Shown: positions 1 through 7,893 of the stretch, piece after piece
Layout: the number at the start of each line of letters is the position of its first letter
Numbering within the stretch: position 1 is the first letter of the stretch
DNA from: Corallococcus interemptor
Lineage (GTDB): Bacteria; Myxococcota; Myxococcia; Myxococcales; Myxococcaceae
Length of the DNA stretch: 32,021 nucleotides
Direction: 5' to 3'
Assembly: GCF_003668875.1 (NCBI RefSeq)
Contig: NZ_RAWM01000106.1
Coordinates: forward strand, 1-32,021
Made by a program: the position numbers and the translations under genes
Notes under the pieces: model-generated
Databases searched by the model: none
Seen by the model: only the letters and a program-made list of their open reading frames with translations
What the model was told of the DNA's origin: nothing

Positions 1-397
1 TCCCGTCCCCGCCCCACACGCCCGCTCCCTCGGCCAGGAGGCCGAAGCGGTACGCATCCGGGAAGGCGTACACCCGCCCCCCGGCGAGCAGGCGGAAGGT
101 GGACGGCCGCAGCCGCAGCTGGGGCTCCACGAAGGGCGACAGGATGAGGGTGGGACCCGGTACATCCAGCGGGGGCGTGGCCCACGGGTGGATGGGCCAG
201 GACAGCACCCAGTGGGCTCCGTCTCCCCACTCGCGGCGGAGGTCCGGGATGGCGGGCTCCAGGAAGCACAGCGTGTAGAGACACAGCGTGCGCTTCCAGG
301 ACACCAGGGCCGGGGCGTGGGGCTCACGCTCCTCGGTCCGGGCCGGCGGCGCGGCCAGGAAGCACAGCAGGCTCCCGGCCGCGACCGCGTGCTTCAC
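1..397 (-). CDS. Exported protein of unknown function (3' end beyond window)
   Basis: The reading frame is open from a GTG at 397 to the left edge, giving 132 codons and no stop. The GTG lies one base past the stop codon of the enoyl-CoA hydratase gene, with an AGGG-like ribosome site inside the end of that gene, so it should be the third gene of the operon. The N-terminus looks like a signal peptide: KHAVAAGSLLCFLAAPPA, with likely cleavage after the Ala/Pro stretch. The rest is rich in Trp, Pro and Leu and includes ALVSWKRTLCLYTLCFLEP. I recognise no family. The coding call rests on position, the continuous frame and the signal peptide. The product is probably periplasmic or outer-membrane associated. 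Confidence 0.5.
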   Translation of the reverse strand, partial: MKHAVAAGSLLCFLAAPPARTEEREPHAPALVSWKRTLCLYTLCFLEPAIPDLRREWGDGAHWVLSWPIHPWATPPLDVPGPTLILSPFVEPQLRLRPSTFRLLAGGRVYAFPDAYRFGLLAEGAGVWGGDG

Positions 398-398
398 G

Positions 399-1175
399 TC
401 ACTTGCCCTGGAAGTTGGCCGGACGCTTGGCCAGGAACGCGGCCATGCCCTCGCGCTGATCCTCCGAACCGAAGAGGACGGCGAAGCCCTGGCGCTCCAG
501 CTCGTTGGCGGCGCGCAGGTCCTGGTCCGCGCCGTACTCCACCACGCGCTTGGCCTGGGCCACCGCGAGCGGGCCGTTCTTCAGAATCTTGGCGGCCACC
601 GCCTTGACGTGCTCCATCAGCTTGTCCGCGGGCACCACGTCCAGCACCAGGCCAATCTCCTTGGCCTTGGCGGCGTCCAGGCGGTCCGCGGTGAAGAGCA
701 GCTCCTTGGCGCGGGCGCGGCCCAGCAGGCGCGTCAGGCGCTGCGTGCCGCCGAAGCCCGGGATGACCCCCAGGGTGACTTCCGGCACGCCCAGCTTGGC
801 CTTCTCCGACGCGTAGATGAGGTCGCACCCCAGGGCCAGCTCCAGGCCGCCGCCCAGCGCGAAGCCGTTCACGGCCGCGATGGTGGGGATGGGCAGGTTC
901 TCCAGGTGCTCGAAGACGCGGTGCCCCAGGGCGGAGAACTCACGCGCCTGCGCGGCGCTGATGGTGGACATCTCCGCGATGTCCGCGCCCGCGACGAAGG
1001 CCTTGTCCCCGCCGCCCGTGACGATGAGGGCGCGCGTGTCCTCCTTCAGCGAGTTGAGCGCGTGCTCCATCTCGTGGAACGTGGCGCTGTTGAGCGCGTT
1101 GAGCGCCTTGGGGCGATCCACCGTGAGGAGGGCGAGCGCGCCGTCCCTCTCGAACTTGATGTTCTGGTAGTCCAT
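399..1175 (-). CDS. Enoyl-CoA hydratase/isomerase family protein (probable 3-hydroxybutyryl-CoA dehydratase)
   Basis: This is a 258-residue crotonase-fold protein of normal family length. It should hydrate trans-2-enoyl-CoA to 3-hydroxyacyl-CoA (or the reverse) in the cytoplasm. Visible motifs are the oxyanion-hole segment around AFVAGADIAEM (59-69), NGFALGGGLELALGCDLIYA (103-122) with catalytic-type Glu112, and PEVTLGVIPGFGGTQRL (131-147) with the second catalytic-type Glu132. The frame extends further upstream, but I chose the ATG at 1175: it gives MDYQNIKFERDG, a typical crotonase N-terminus, has GGAGA about 9 bases upstream, and does not run into the preceding gene. It follows the 3-hydroxybutyryl-CoA dehydrogenase gene by 23 bases. 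The two enzymes catalyse consecutive steps of C4 acyl-CoA or fatty-acid metabolism, which supports short-chain substrates. Exact chain-length preference is inferred. Confidence 0.93.
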   Translation of the reverse strand: MDYQNIKFERDGALALLTVDRPKALNALNSATFHEMEHALNSLKEDTRALIVTGGGDKAFVAGADIAEMSTISAAQAREFSALGHRVFEHLENLPIPTIAAVNGFALGGGLELALGCDLIYASEKAKLGVPEVTLGVIPGFGGTQRLTRLLGRARAKELLFTADRLDAAKAKEIGLVLDVVPADKLMEHVKAVAAKILKNGPLAVAQAKRVVEYGADQDLRAANELERQGFAVLFGSEDQREGMAAFLAKRPANFQGK

Positions 1176-1198
1176 GTGCGTGGTGTCTCCGTAAGGGA

Positions 1199-2047
1199 CT
1201 AGTACTTGTAGAAGCCGCGGCCGGACTTCTTGCCGTACCAGCCGGCGTCCACGTACTGACGCAGCAGCGGGCACGGGCGGTACTTGGAGTCACCCAGGCC
1301 CTTGTGCAGCACCTCGGCGATGTAGAGCACCGTGTCCAGGCCGATGAAGTCCGCCAGCTGCAGCGGGCCCATGGGCTGGTTGGTGCCCAGCTTCATCGCG
1401 GTGTCGATGTCCTCCGCGGTGCCCAGGCCCTCCATCAGCGCGAAGCAGGCCTCGTTCAGCATGGGGATGAGGATGCGGTTGACGATGAAGCCCGGGTAGT
1501 CCTTGGAGACCACCGTCGTCTTGCCCATGCGCTCGGCCATGGAGCGGATGGTGTTGTAGGTCTCGTCGCTGGTCGCCGCGCCGCGGATCAGCTCCACCAG
1601 CTGCATCACCGGCACCGGGTTCATGAAGTGCATCCCGATGACGGACTCGGGGCGCTTCGTGGCCGCGGCGATGCGGGTGATGGGGATGGACGACGTGTTG
1701 GTGGCGAGGATGCCGCCCGGGCGGACCACTTCGTCCAGCTCCAGGAAGATGCGGCGCTTGAGGTCCTCGTTCTCCGTGACGGCCTCGATGGCGACGTCCA
1801 CGTCCTTGGCTTCACGGGCGCTGGTGAAGGTGGCCAGGTTGGCCTCCGCGGCCTGCTGCTTCGCCGCGTCCAGCTTGCCCTTCTCCACCAGCTTCTTCAG
1901 GCCGGCCTTGATGCGGTCCGCGCCCTTGGCGAGTCCGTCCTTGTTGACGTCCACCAGCGACACGCGCAGGCCCGCCTGGAGCGCCACCTGCGCGATGCCC
2001 GCGCCCATCTGCCCTGCACCGACGACGACGATGTGTTCCGTTGCCAT
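1199..2047 (-). CDS. hbd: 3-hydroxybutyryl-CoA dehydrogenase
   Basis: The 282-residue protein matches the usual length of single-domain short-chain 3-hydroxyacyl-CoA dehydrogenases. It oxidises or reduces 3-hydroxybutyryl-CoA/acetoacetyl-CoA with NAD(P). The Rossmann motif GAGQMGAGIAQ sits at 10-20, an acidic residue after the second strand (VDVN, 32-35) favours NAD, and HFMNPVPVMQLVELI (140-154) carries the catalytic His140-Glu152 pair. The C-terminal dimerisation domain ends in GRGFYKY, typical of this subfamily. A GGAGAG ribosome site precedes the ATG. It is first in an operon with the enoyl-CoA hydratase 23 bases downstream, so the pair covers the acetoacetyl-CoA to crotonyl-CoA steps used in butyrate, polyhydroxybutyrate or fatty-acid metabolism. 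The separate Mrp operon ends 58 bases upstream. Confidence 0.95.
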   Translation of the reverse strand: MATEHIVVVGAGQMGAGIAQVALQAGLRVSLVDVNKDGLAKGADRIKAGLKKLVEKGKLDAAKQQAAEANLATFTSAREAKDVDVAIEAVTENEDLKRRIFLELDEVVRPGGILATNTSSIPITRIAAATKRPESVIGMHFMNPVPVMQLVELIRGAATSDETYNTIRSMAERMGKTTVVSKDYPGFIVNRILIPMLNEACFALMEGLGTAEDIDTAMKLGTNQPMGPLQLADFIGLDTVLYIAEVLHKGLGDSKYRPCPLLRQYVDAGWYGKKSGRGFYKY

Positions 2048-2105
2048 GGCGTCACTCTCCTGTGCCGGCGGCCATAACGCACGGCCCCAGGAGGGTCAAC
2101 GCCGG

Positions 2106-2513
2106 TCAACGACTCGGGGCGGGCAGTCTCAACGGGACGACGATGGCCAGGGCCTCACCCACCATCAGCCGGCCGCGGATGACGTCGCGTTTTTCACGCC
2201 CCTCCACCTGGAGGAACAGGAGCGTGCGGAAGGTGCCCTCGGGCAGGTCCAGCTTGAAGGACACCTCCATGGGCGGGCCGTCCGCGAAGAAGCGCTCCTC
2301 GCGCTTCACGATGTGCTCCTGCTCATCCAGGACCTGGAGGTCCATGGCGCGCACGTCGCCCCAGTCGTCGCCCTCCAGTCGGTAGATGAGCTGGCGCTCC
2401 GGGACGTCCGTGGCCTTCCACAGCCACAGGCCCACCGCCACGATGCCGATGAGCACCAGGCGCTTGATCAGCGGGTGCGTGCGCCAGGTCCGGCGCGGTG
2501 CTTCGTCCGCCAC
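2106..2513 (-). CDS. Single-pass membrane-anchored protein of unknown function
   Basis: A 135-residue protein starting at GTG 2513, four bases after the stop of the preceding gene. A short basic N-terminus (RRTWRTHPLIKR) leads into one hydrophobic helix (LVLIGIVAVGLWLW, about 20-33). A roughly 100-residue soluble part follows, rich in beta-strand-like segments (RQLIYRLEGDDW, MEVSFKLDLPEG, RTLLFLQVEG). The layout suggests an inner-membrane anchor with a small periplasmic beta domain. I recognise no family and see no catalytic motif. It is last in the operon with mrp and a second unknown gene. That context gives only a weak hint of a role connected with Fe-S or protein maturation. Confidence 0.7.
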   Translation of the reverse strand: MADEAPRRTWRTHPLIKRLVLIGIVAVGLWLWKATDVPERQLIYRLEGDDWGDVRAMDLQVLDEQEHIVKREERFFADGPPMEVSFKLDLPEGTFRTLLFLQVEGREKRDVIRGRLMVGEALAIVVPLRLPAPSR

Positions 2514-2517
2514 GTCC

Positions 2518-3027
2518 CTACTCCCGCTTCGAGCGCTTGGACGCGGGCCGGCGCGCGTTCACGTCCGTGATGACCACGCGCGCGGTGGGCCCTTCCGCGG
2601 CCTTCTTGTGGGCCTTGGGCGGGTGCTCCGGCGCGGGCGCCTCTTCCGCCTTCTCCGACGGCACCAGGCGGATCTGCGCCTTGACCTCCACCGTCATGCC
2701 GGAGAGCAGCTTGAGGAATTCGTCACGCAGCTTCTCCGACTGCATGAAGCGGCGCAGTTCCTCCGTGACGACGCGGCTGATGTCGTCCTTGGTCTTCTCC
2801 GCCTGGGACAGGAGGAAGCCCAGCGCCTCCTTGGGCAGCTTCAGCTGGCCGGCGAGGGCCCGCAGGCCCTCCTCGCCCATGAAGACCGCGCCCATGCCGG
2901 CCACCGCCATGCGCCGCACGAAGTCCGGCACGAAACCGCCCGAGCGGTTCTCGCGGCCGGACTGCTGCCCGTCGTCGTCGTCGAACAGCGGATCAGGCGG
3001 AAGGTCGTCGTTGCCGGCCGGGGCCAT
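2518..3027 (-). CDS. Soluble helical protein of unknown function, mrp operon
   Basis: A 169-residue protein with an excellent ribosome site (GAGGAGA) before ATG 3027. The N-terminus is acidic and low-complexity (PDPLFDDDDGQQ). The middle (about 30-125) is mostly alpha-helical with regular charged/hydrophobic patterning (VRRMAVAGMGAVFMGEEGLR, VVTEELRRFMQSEKLRDEF). The tail is Lys/Ala/Pro-rich and ends in ARRPASKRSKRE. There is no signal peptide and no clear membrane segment, although MAVAGMGAVFM is mildly hydrophobic. The helical core with a polar C-terminus resembles small phasin-like or scaffold proteins, but this is only a resemblance. It begins 25 bases after mrp, so co-transcription is likely. 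Confidence 0.7.
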   Translation of the reverse strand: MAPAGNDDLPPDPLFDDDDGQQSGRENRSGGFVPDFVRRMAVAGMGAVFMGEEGLRALAGQLKLPKEALGFLLSQAEKTKDDISRVVTEELRRFMQSEKLRDEFLKLLSGMTVEVKAQIRLVPSEKAEEAPAPEHPPKAHKKAAEGPTARVVITDVNARRPASKRSKRE

Positions 3028-3052
3028 GCGGTCTCCTCTTTTCCGTTGAGTC

Positions 3053-4135
3053 CTACCGGGCCTGCATCACCGGCAGGGGCACGCTCTTCATGGACTGCGC
3101 GGACACGCGCCCCGCCACGGCACGGGCGACGTCCTGGAAGGCCTTGGCCTCCGGGCTGTCCTTGTGCCCCACCACCACCGGCACGCCGGAGTCTCCCGCC
3201 TCGCGCACCTTGAGGTCGAGCGGGATCTCCCCCAGGAATGGGATGCCGAACATCTCCGCCGCCTTGTGGCCGCCGCCGTGGTTGAAGATGGGCGTGCTCT
3301 TGTTGCAGTGCGGGCAGATGAACTGGCTCATGTTCTCCACGATGCCCAGCACCGGGATGTGCACCTTGTCGAACATCTGCTTGGCGCGCACCACGTCCGC
3401 CAGCGCCACGTCCTGCGGCGTCGTCACCAGCACCGCGCCCGCGGCCCGCACGGACTGCGACAGCGTCAGCGCCACGTCGCCGGTGCCCGGGGGCAGATCC
3501 AGGATGAGGTAGTCCAGCTCACCCCAGTTCACGTCGCGCACCAGCTGCATGAGGGCGCCGTGGAGCATGGGGCCGCGCCAGATGAGCGCCTGATCCGCCT
3601 CCACCAGGAAGCCGATGGACATGATCTTCAGGCCGTGGGCGACCAGCGGATCCAGCGTCTTGCCGTTGGGGCTGACCGGGCGCTTGTCCGCGGTGCCCGT
3701 CATCAGCGGCACGGAGGGGCCGTAGAAGTCCGCGTCCAGCAGGCCCACCTTGGCGCCGTGCTGCGCGAGCGACGTGGCCAGGTTCACCGCCACCGTGCTC
3801 TTGCCCACGCCGCCCTTGCCGGCGCCCACGAGCAGGATGTTCTTCACGCCCGGCAGCAGCGCGCCGCCGGAGCCGCCCGCGACGCCGCGCACCTGGGCGC
3901 CCCACTCGATGTCGAAGGACTTCAGGCCCGGGACGGCCTTGAGCGCGGCCTCCGCGTCCGCCTGGATCTTCCCCTTCATGGGACACGCGGGCGTGGTCAG
4001 TTCGATCTTCAGCTTCACCGTGTCACCGGTGACGCGCACGTCCTTCACCATCCCGGCCTTCACCAGGTCGACGTGCAGCTCGGGATCGATCACCTTCGAC
4101 ATGGCCGTCATCACATCGGCCTGGGACACGCTCAT
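3053..4135 (-). CDS. apbC: Mrp/ApbC family iron-sulfur cluster carrier ATPase
   Basis: A 360-residue cytoplasmic P-loop ATPase that should bind and transfer [4Fe-4S] clusters to apo-enzymes. Residues 1-85 form the MIP18/DUF59-type domain common in bacterial Mrp proteins, with the conserved TTPACPMK segment (47-54). The MinD-like ATPase follows. Its deviant Walker A GAGKGGVGKST (104-114) has both lysines, the switch segment LLDADFYGPS lies at 132-141 and DLPPGTGD at 213-220. The cluster-ligating pair is Cys274/Cys277 in FICPHCNKS, followed by the conserved FNHGGG. All signature residues are present and length is standard. It heads an operon with two small unknown genes. The CXXC pair favours cluster carriage over a MinD/ParA role. 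Confidence 0.95.
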   Translation of the reverse strand: MSVSQADVMTAMSKVIDPELHVDLVKAGMVKDVRVTGDTVKLKIELTTPACPMKGKIQADAEAALKAVPGLKSFDIEWGAQVRGVAGGSGGALLPGVKNILLVGAGKGGVGKSTVAVNLATSLAQHGAKVGLLDADFYGPSVPLMTGTADKRPVSPNGKTLDPLVAHGLKIMSIGFLVEADQALIWRGPMLHGALMQLVRDVNWGELDYLILDLPPGTGDVALTLSQSVRAAGAVLVTTPQDVALADVVRAKQMFDKVHIPVLGIVENMSQFICPHCNKSTPIFNHGGGHKAAEMFGIPFLGEIPLDLKVREAGDSGVPVVVGHKDSPEAKAFQDVARAVAGRVSAQSMKSVPLPVMQAR

Positions 4136-4234
4136 CGGGACACCTGAAACCTTTTGAAAACGGGCGTTTGCACGCTCGAAGGGGGGCGGAGATTGCCAGC
4201 ACTCCGGGGGCTGTCAACGTCGTTTAACGCACAT

Positions 4235-4270
4235 CTCCGGAGCCCGCCCGGCCTTCCACCGGCCCCGGAG
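4235..4270 (-). terminator. Possible hairpin after the lipoprotein gene
   Basis: CTCCGG at 4235-4240 pairs with CCGGAG at 4265-4270, and the interior holds further GGCC/GGCC pairing. It lies just past the end of the lipoprotein gene and upstream of mrp, where a terminator is expected. There is no T-run, and G/C hairpins are common by chance in DNA of this composition. The remaining bases between 4136 and 4289 show nothing else. Confidence 0.22.
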
Positions 4271-4289
4271 CGTGCCCGGCTTCTGGCCG

Positions 4290-4892
4290 TCATTCGATGG
4301 CCGCCACCCGGTACTCGCCGTCTTCCAGCACCAGGCGCACCGCGCGCTCGCCGCCCAGGGGGAACAGGGCCTCGCCCGCCGCCACGCGCACATGGGTGTT
4401 GAGGGCCAGCCGGGCGCGGCGCAGGCGCTCCTTCGCCAGGGGCTCACGCTCGAAGTCCTCCTTCAGGCGCTCCGGCGTGTAGCGGGCCCTCAGCGGCGAG
4501 GCGAGCAGGCCCCACGCGCCCTTCCAGTCCTTGGACTCCACCTCGTCCAGGAACTTCTTCAGCGCCGCCCGGGGCACGTCCGCGGGGCGGGACTCCACCA
4601 CGCGCCAGTCCTCGCCCTGGCGGGCCAGCGTGACGGACGGGGCCCGGGCCTCCAGGACGCCGGCTCCGGTCCGGACGGCGGCGGCGCGCTCCTTGCGGGC
4701 GGCTTCGTCGGAGTACTCGTCCAGGAAGGCCCCCTCGCCCTCCGGGGTGCCGGTCGTCAGGCGGTACGCCTCCGACAGCCGGTTCTCCTCCAGGGCCTTC
4801 GCGTACGCCTCCGCGACGGAGGCCGGTTCGCGCGAGGGCGTGGCGCAGGCGGTGCCCAGCAACAAGAGGCTCAGGGGGGCAAGGCGGGTCAT
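4290..4892 (-). CDS. Predicted lipoprotein of unknown function
   Basis: About 200 residues. The N-terminus MTRLAPLSLLLLGTACATPS is a lipoprotein signal with lipobox LGTAC (Cys16), so the product should be lipid-anchored facing the periplasm. The mature part begins with PASVAEAYAKALEENRLSEAYRL, a helix pattern like that opening SnoaL/DUF4878-type small domains in lipoproteins. A second similar helix (AALKKFLDEVESKDWKGAWGLL, about 120-141) suggests two related modules in tandem. GTG 4895 and ATG 4892 are adjacent possible starts, and I took the ATG. No catalytic motif is visible. It is flanked on the same strand by the zinc-ribbon gene, with an 82-base gap. Confidence 0.75.
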   Translation of the reverse strand: MTRLAPLSLLLLGTACATPSREPASVAEAYAKALEENRLSEAYRLTTGTPEGEGAFLDEYSDEAARKERAAAVRTGAGVLEARAPSVTLARQGEDWRVVESRPADVPRAALKKFLDEVESKDWKGAWGLLASPLRARYTPERLKEDFEREPLAKERLRRARLALNTHVRVAAGEALFPLGGERAVRLVLEDGEYRVAAIE

Positions 4893-4974
4893 CACTGGCG
4901 CGGCAGGGTAGACGCCGGACCCGGGCCGGGCAATGTCCGGACGTCCCTCCCGCTGGTGATCCAGCGAGCAGGCT

Positions 4975-5718
4975 TCAGCGTTTCAGCAGCCGGAACAGCC
5001 AGATGACGATGTCCGCCATGTCGAAGGTGTCCTCCATGTCGAAGGACGGCATGGTGCTCGCGTCCCGGCTCTTGGGCAGGCTGTCCCCCGACACGGCGCC
5101 CTTCGGGCGGTGCTCGCCGCAGTAGATGTCTCCGTTGAACGCATGCGCGTGGGGCACGGAGACCTGGATGCCGCACTGGACACAGGCCAGCGGGGAGCGC
5201 ACGCCCAGGCCTCCCGTGGGCGAGTCCGACGGCGGCAGCGGGGCCGTGGCGCCCGGGGCCTTCCAGGGGTCCGCGCCCCCATCCGTGGCCGGAGCGACCT
5301 CCCAGCCCCTGGACACGGGCTGCGCCTTGGGGTGCGTCACGACCGCGTTCTCCAGGGCCTCGAACTTGCCCGCGTCCAGCCAGGTGCCGCCGCAGTGCGT
5401 GCACAGGTCCACGTTGCACACGCGCGCGTTGACCAGCGCCAGCCGCGCGCCGCAGCCGGGACAGCCCACGGGCAAGCTGTCGCAGGTGGCGCAGACGGCC
5501 ATGGCCCGAGGGATGAGGTGCCCGCCCTTGCGGCAGCGGGACGCGGCCTGCTTCGCCGCGTTCAGGAGCGGCTTGAGCGACGGCCGGTCCGGGAAGCGCT
5601 CCAGCTCTCCCCGGTCGAAGTACAGGCCGTGGCAGCGCGGACAGACGTCCACCTCCACGTCGGAGGCCTTGACGACGTTCATGGGCTGACTGGGGCAGAC
5701 CGGACAGGAGCGGGCCAT
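4975..5718 (-). CDS. Double TFIIB-type zinc-ribbon protein
   Basis: With the start at ATG 5718 the protein has 247 residues. An in-frame ATG nine bases upstream (5727) and a longer frame exist, but MARSCPVC is the usual start of this domain. There are two zf-TFIIB-type ribbons. The first has CPVC (5-8) with CPRCHGLYFDRGELE (26-40); the second has CPGCG (86-90) with CTHCGGTWLDAGKFE (106-120). Both keep the characteristic (F/W)(L)D.G..E signature. A third possible zinc site is made by CVQCG (179-183) and CGEH (200-203). The C-terminus is hydrophobic (MADIVIWLFRLLKR), perhaps a short membrane or amphipathic anchor. Nucleic-acid or protein binding is likely. No specific role is known to me. Confidence 0.82.
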   Translation of the reverse strand: MARSCPVCPSQPMNVVKASDVEVDVCPRCHGLYFDRGELERFPDRPSLKPLLNAAKQAASRCRKGGHLIPRAMAVCATCDSLPVGCPGCGARLALVNARVCNVDLCTHCGGTWLDAGKFEALENAVVTHPKAQPVSRGWEVAPATDGGADPWKAPGATAPLPPSDSPTGGLGVRSPLACVQCGIQVSVPHAHAFNGDIYCGEHRPKGAVSGDSLPKSRDASTMPSFDMEDTFDMADIVIWLFRLLKR

Positions 5719-5772
5719 GCCGCGCATGCTAAGGGGCAGTGACCCTCCGTGAAAACCTGGCGTCCGCACTTC

Positions 5773-7443
5773 TCACCGACGGCGCTGGAGGCTCCACGCC
5801 GTGGGGCAGAAGGCATACGTGGCCGGGTGCGCCGCGCCCATCAGCAGCTTGAGCAGGGACAGCCTCGCGCGGGCGCCGCCGTAGCGCACCAGCTCGAAGT
5901 CGTCCGACGGGACGCGCGCCTCCTCCAGCGCGTGGCGGCAGACCTCCTCGAAGCCGCCGATGCGGTCCACCAGCCCCGCGTCCTTCGCGCGCAGCCCGGA
6001 GTAGACGCGTCCCTCCGCGCGCTGGTGGATCTCCTCCTTCGTCCGGCCGCGCGCCTGGGCCACCAGCTCCAGGAAGGACTGGTAGCTCTCCTCCACCTCG
6101 CGCTCCAGCGCGGCGCGCTCGTGTTGCGTGAAGCCTCGCGACGAGGAGAAGAACGCGGCGTTCTCCCCCCGGGCCAGCGTGGTGCGCACGATGCCCAGCT
6201 TCTCCAGCAGCTCGCCGTACTCGAACTTGCCCACGAACACGCCGATGGAGCCCACGACGGCGTGGGGCGCGGACCAGATCTCCTTCGCGCCGATGGCCGC
6301 CATGTAGCCGCCGCTCGCGCAGATGGAATCCACGTACGCGATGACGGGCTTCTGCTTCGCCACGCGCTTCACGGCTTCCAGTATCTGCTCGGACGCGAGC
6401 GCGGATCCGCCGGGGCTCGCCACCGCCAGCACCACCGCCTTCGCGCGCGAGTCCCTGCCCGCCTTGCGCAGCGCCTTCACCACCGTGTCCGCCGCCGCGA
6501 ACCGGCCCGCGCCGCCGCTGCCCGGGATGATGATGCCCGCCACGTCCACCACCGCCAGCCGGGGCTTGCGGCGCAGCCGGCGCCACTTCACCGGCGGGAA
6601 CGCGAGCGTCGCCAGGTACGCGTCATATGTGGGCACCGGCGGCTCCTCGTCCTTCTTCGCCTCCAGGCCCAGGTGCGCGCCCAGGTCCGCCTCGTGGACC
6701 AGCCCGTCCACCAGCCCCGCCTCCAGCGCCCGCTTCGCGCTGTAGGGGCCCGCGTCGATGATGGCCCGCGCCTCCGCCGGAGTCTTGGCCCGGTCGCGGG
6801 AGATGGCGTCCACCAGGACGGCGTAGCGTTCGTCCAGGAAGGTCTCCAGCGTCTGGCGCTGGATGTCGGACACCTTGCCGTCCGTGAAGAGCTCCGGCGC
6901 CGTCTTGTAGTCGCCGCGCCGCGCGAAGTGCGCGTGGATGCCCACGCGGCCAAAGGCCTCGCCCAGCACCGTGGCCTCCGCCGCGAAGCCCACCAGCTCC
7001 ACGCGGCCCATGGGGGCGAGCAGCACCTCGTCCGCCGTGCCCATCACGGGGTAGCCGTCCGTGTCCACCATCACCGCCCAGGCCACCACCCGCTTGCCGG
7101 CGGCCTGGAAGTCCGACAGCAGGGCGCGCAGGGCTTCACGCTTCGCGTCCGGAATGGACAGGCCCTCCAGCTCCAGGAGGATGCCCTCCAGCTTCGGATC
7201 CGCCGCCAGCACCTTGAGTGCGCGCGCCAACGCTTCCAGTGACGTCACGGTGGCGGGCTCCGGCGCGGCGCCGCCAAGACGGAAACGTTGCGCGGGGCGT
7301 GGGCGGTACGGGAGCTCGCCCGCGAGCCGGAAGCGGACCCAGCCAGGTCTTTTGCGCGCCGCCATCAGACGAAAGGGCAGGCCCAGGAGCAGCCGCAGCC
7401 CCAGGAGGAGGTTCGCCACGAGGAGGAAGGGAAGGCGGAGCAT
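5773..7443 (-). CDS. sppA: Signal peptide peptidase SppA, long two-domain form (peptidase S49)
   Basis: A 556-residue membrane serine protease that degrades leftover signal peptides in the inner membrane. A hydrophobic N-terminal anchor (LPFLLVANLLLGLRLLLGLP, about 4-23) is followed by two S49 repeats, as in the E. coli-type enzyme, where the N-terminal repeat supplies the general-base Lys and the C-terminal repeat the Ser. Here RGDYKTAPE gives Lys180, and DSICASGGYMAA (372-383) gives Ser377. The second repeat also keeps VASPGGSALAS (341-351). A C-terminal tail of about 60 residues ends in basic residues. It lies 54 bases upstream of the zinc-ribbon gene on the same strand and diverges from a small exported protein. 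Confidence 0.93.
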   Translation of the reverse strand: MLRLPFLLVANLLLGLRLLLGLPFRLMAARKRPGWVRFRLAGELPYRPRPAQRFRLGGAAPEPATVTSLEALARALKVLAADPKLEGILLELEGLSIPDAKREALRALLSDFQAAGKRVVAWAVMVDTDGYPVMGTADEVLLAPMGRVELVGFAAEATVLGEAFGRVGIHAHFARRGDYKTAPELFTDGKVSDIQRQTLETFLDERYAVLVDAISRDRAKTPAEARAIIDAGPYSAKRALEAGLVDGLVHEADLGAHLGLEAKKDEEPPVPTYDAYLATLAFPPVKWRRLRRKPRLAVVDVAGIIIPGSGGAGRFAAADTVVKALRKAGRDSRAKAVVLAVASPGGSALASEQILEAVKRVAKQKPVIAYVDSICASGGYMAAIGAKEIWSAPHAVVGSIGVFVGKFEYGELLEKLGIVRTTLARGENAAFFSSSRGFTQHERAALEREVEESYQSFLELVAQARGRTKEEIHQRAEGRVYSGLRAKDAGLVDRIGGFEEVCRHALEEARVPSDDFELVRYGGARARLSLLKLLMGAAHPATYAFCPTAWSLQRRR

Positions 7444-7522
7444 GCCGCGCGCGTAACGCCCCGCGCCGGGCGAAGCAACCCCTGTTCACCCGCGCCGGGA
7501 GGCTCTGTTAGGCTCAAGGCCC

Positions 7523-7876
7523 ATGCCCTCCCCCTCCCTCCCCCGGCTCGTTCTCGTCCTCACCCTCGTGTGGGGCGGTGCTGTCCTGGCGCAACCCCAG
7601 CGCCGGCAGCCTCAGGAGTTCCAGGAACGCAAGGAGTTGACCCAGGCAGAGAAGGACGCCGCCAAGGCGCGCGCCATGGGCAACAACCTCAACGGCTACG
7701 GCAAGGACGTGCAGATCAAGGAGACGCCCATCCCCTGGATGGCCATCGGCCTCGTGGGCATCGTCTTCCTCGTCGCCACGCCCTTCGCCATCCGCGCCTA
7801 CCGCGGCACCGTGAAGGAGATGGCGGACGTGAACACCTTCGGCGCCCGCGGCAACGCCACCGAGGACGAGGCCTGA
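7523..7876 (+). CDS. Small exported membrane protein of unknown function
   Basis: 117 residues. An N-terminal signal peptide (RLVLVLTLVWGGAVLAQ, cleavage expected after VLA) is followed by a charged helix (QEFQERKELTQAEKDAAKARAM) and one transmembrane helix (IPWMAIGLVGIVFLVATPFAI, about 70-90). A short polar tail ends in GNATEDEA. The charged segment should be periplasmic and the tail cytoplasmic. I do not recognise the family. Codon use is that of a real gene, and the two hydrophobic segments in sensible places support the call. It is transcribed away from sppA across a 79-base gap and converges on rtcA. Confidence 0.75.
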   Translation: MPSPSLPRLVLVLTLVWGGAVLAQPQRRQPQEFQERKELTQAEKDAAKARAMGNNLNGYGKDVQIKETPIPWMAIGLVGIVFLVATPFAIRAYRGTVKEMADVNTFGARGNATEDEA

Positions 7877-7885
7877 TCAGCCTCG
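7867..7885. terminator. Hairpin at a convergent gene junction
   Basis: CGAGGC (7867-7872) and GCCTCG (7880-7885) form a perfect six-pair stem around a seven-base loop that includes the TGA stop of the small exported protein. It sits between two converging genes and reads the same on either strand. There is no T-tract, so it may be a weak bidirectional terminator or chance. Confidence 0.25.
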
Positions 7886-7893
7886 CGTAGGAC

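Noticed and set aside
4154-4447. Small plus- and minus-strand frames around 4154-4447
   Set aside because: They overlap the lipoprotein gene or the mrp leader, with no ribosome site and low-complexity translations.
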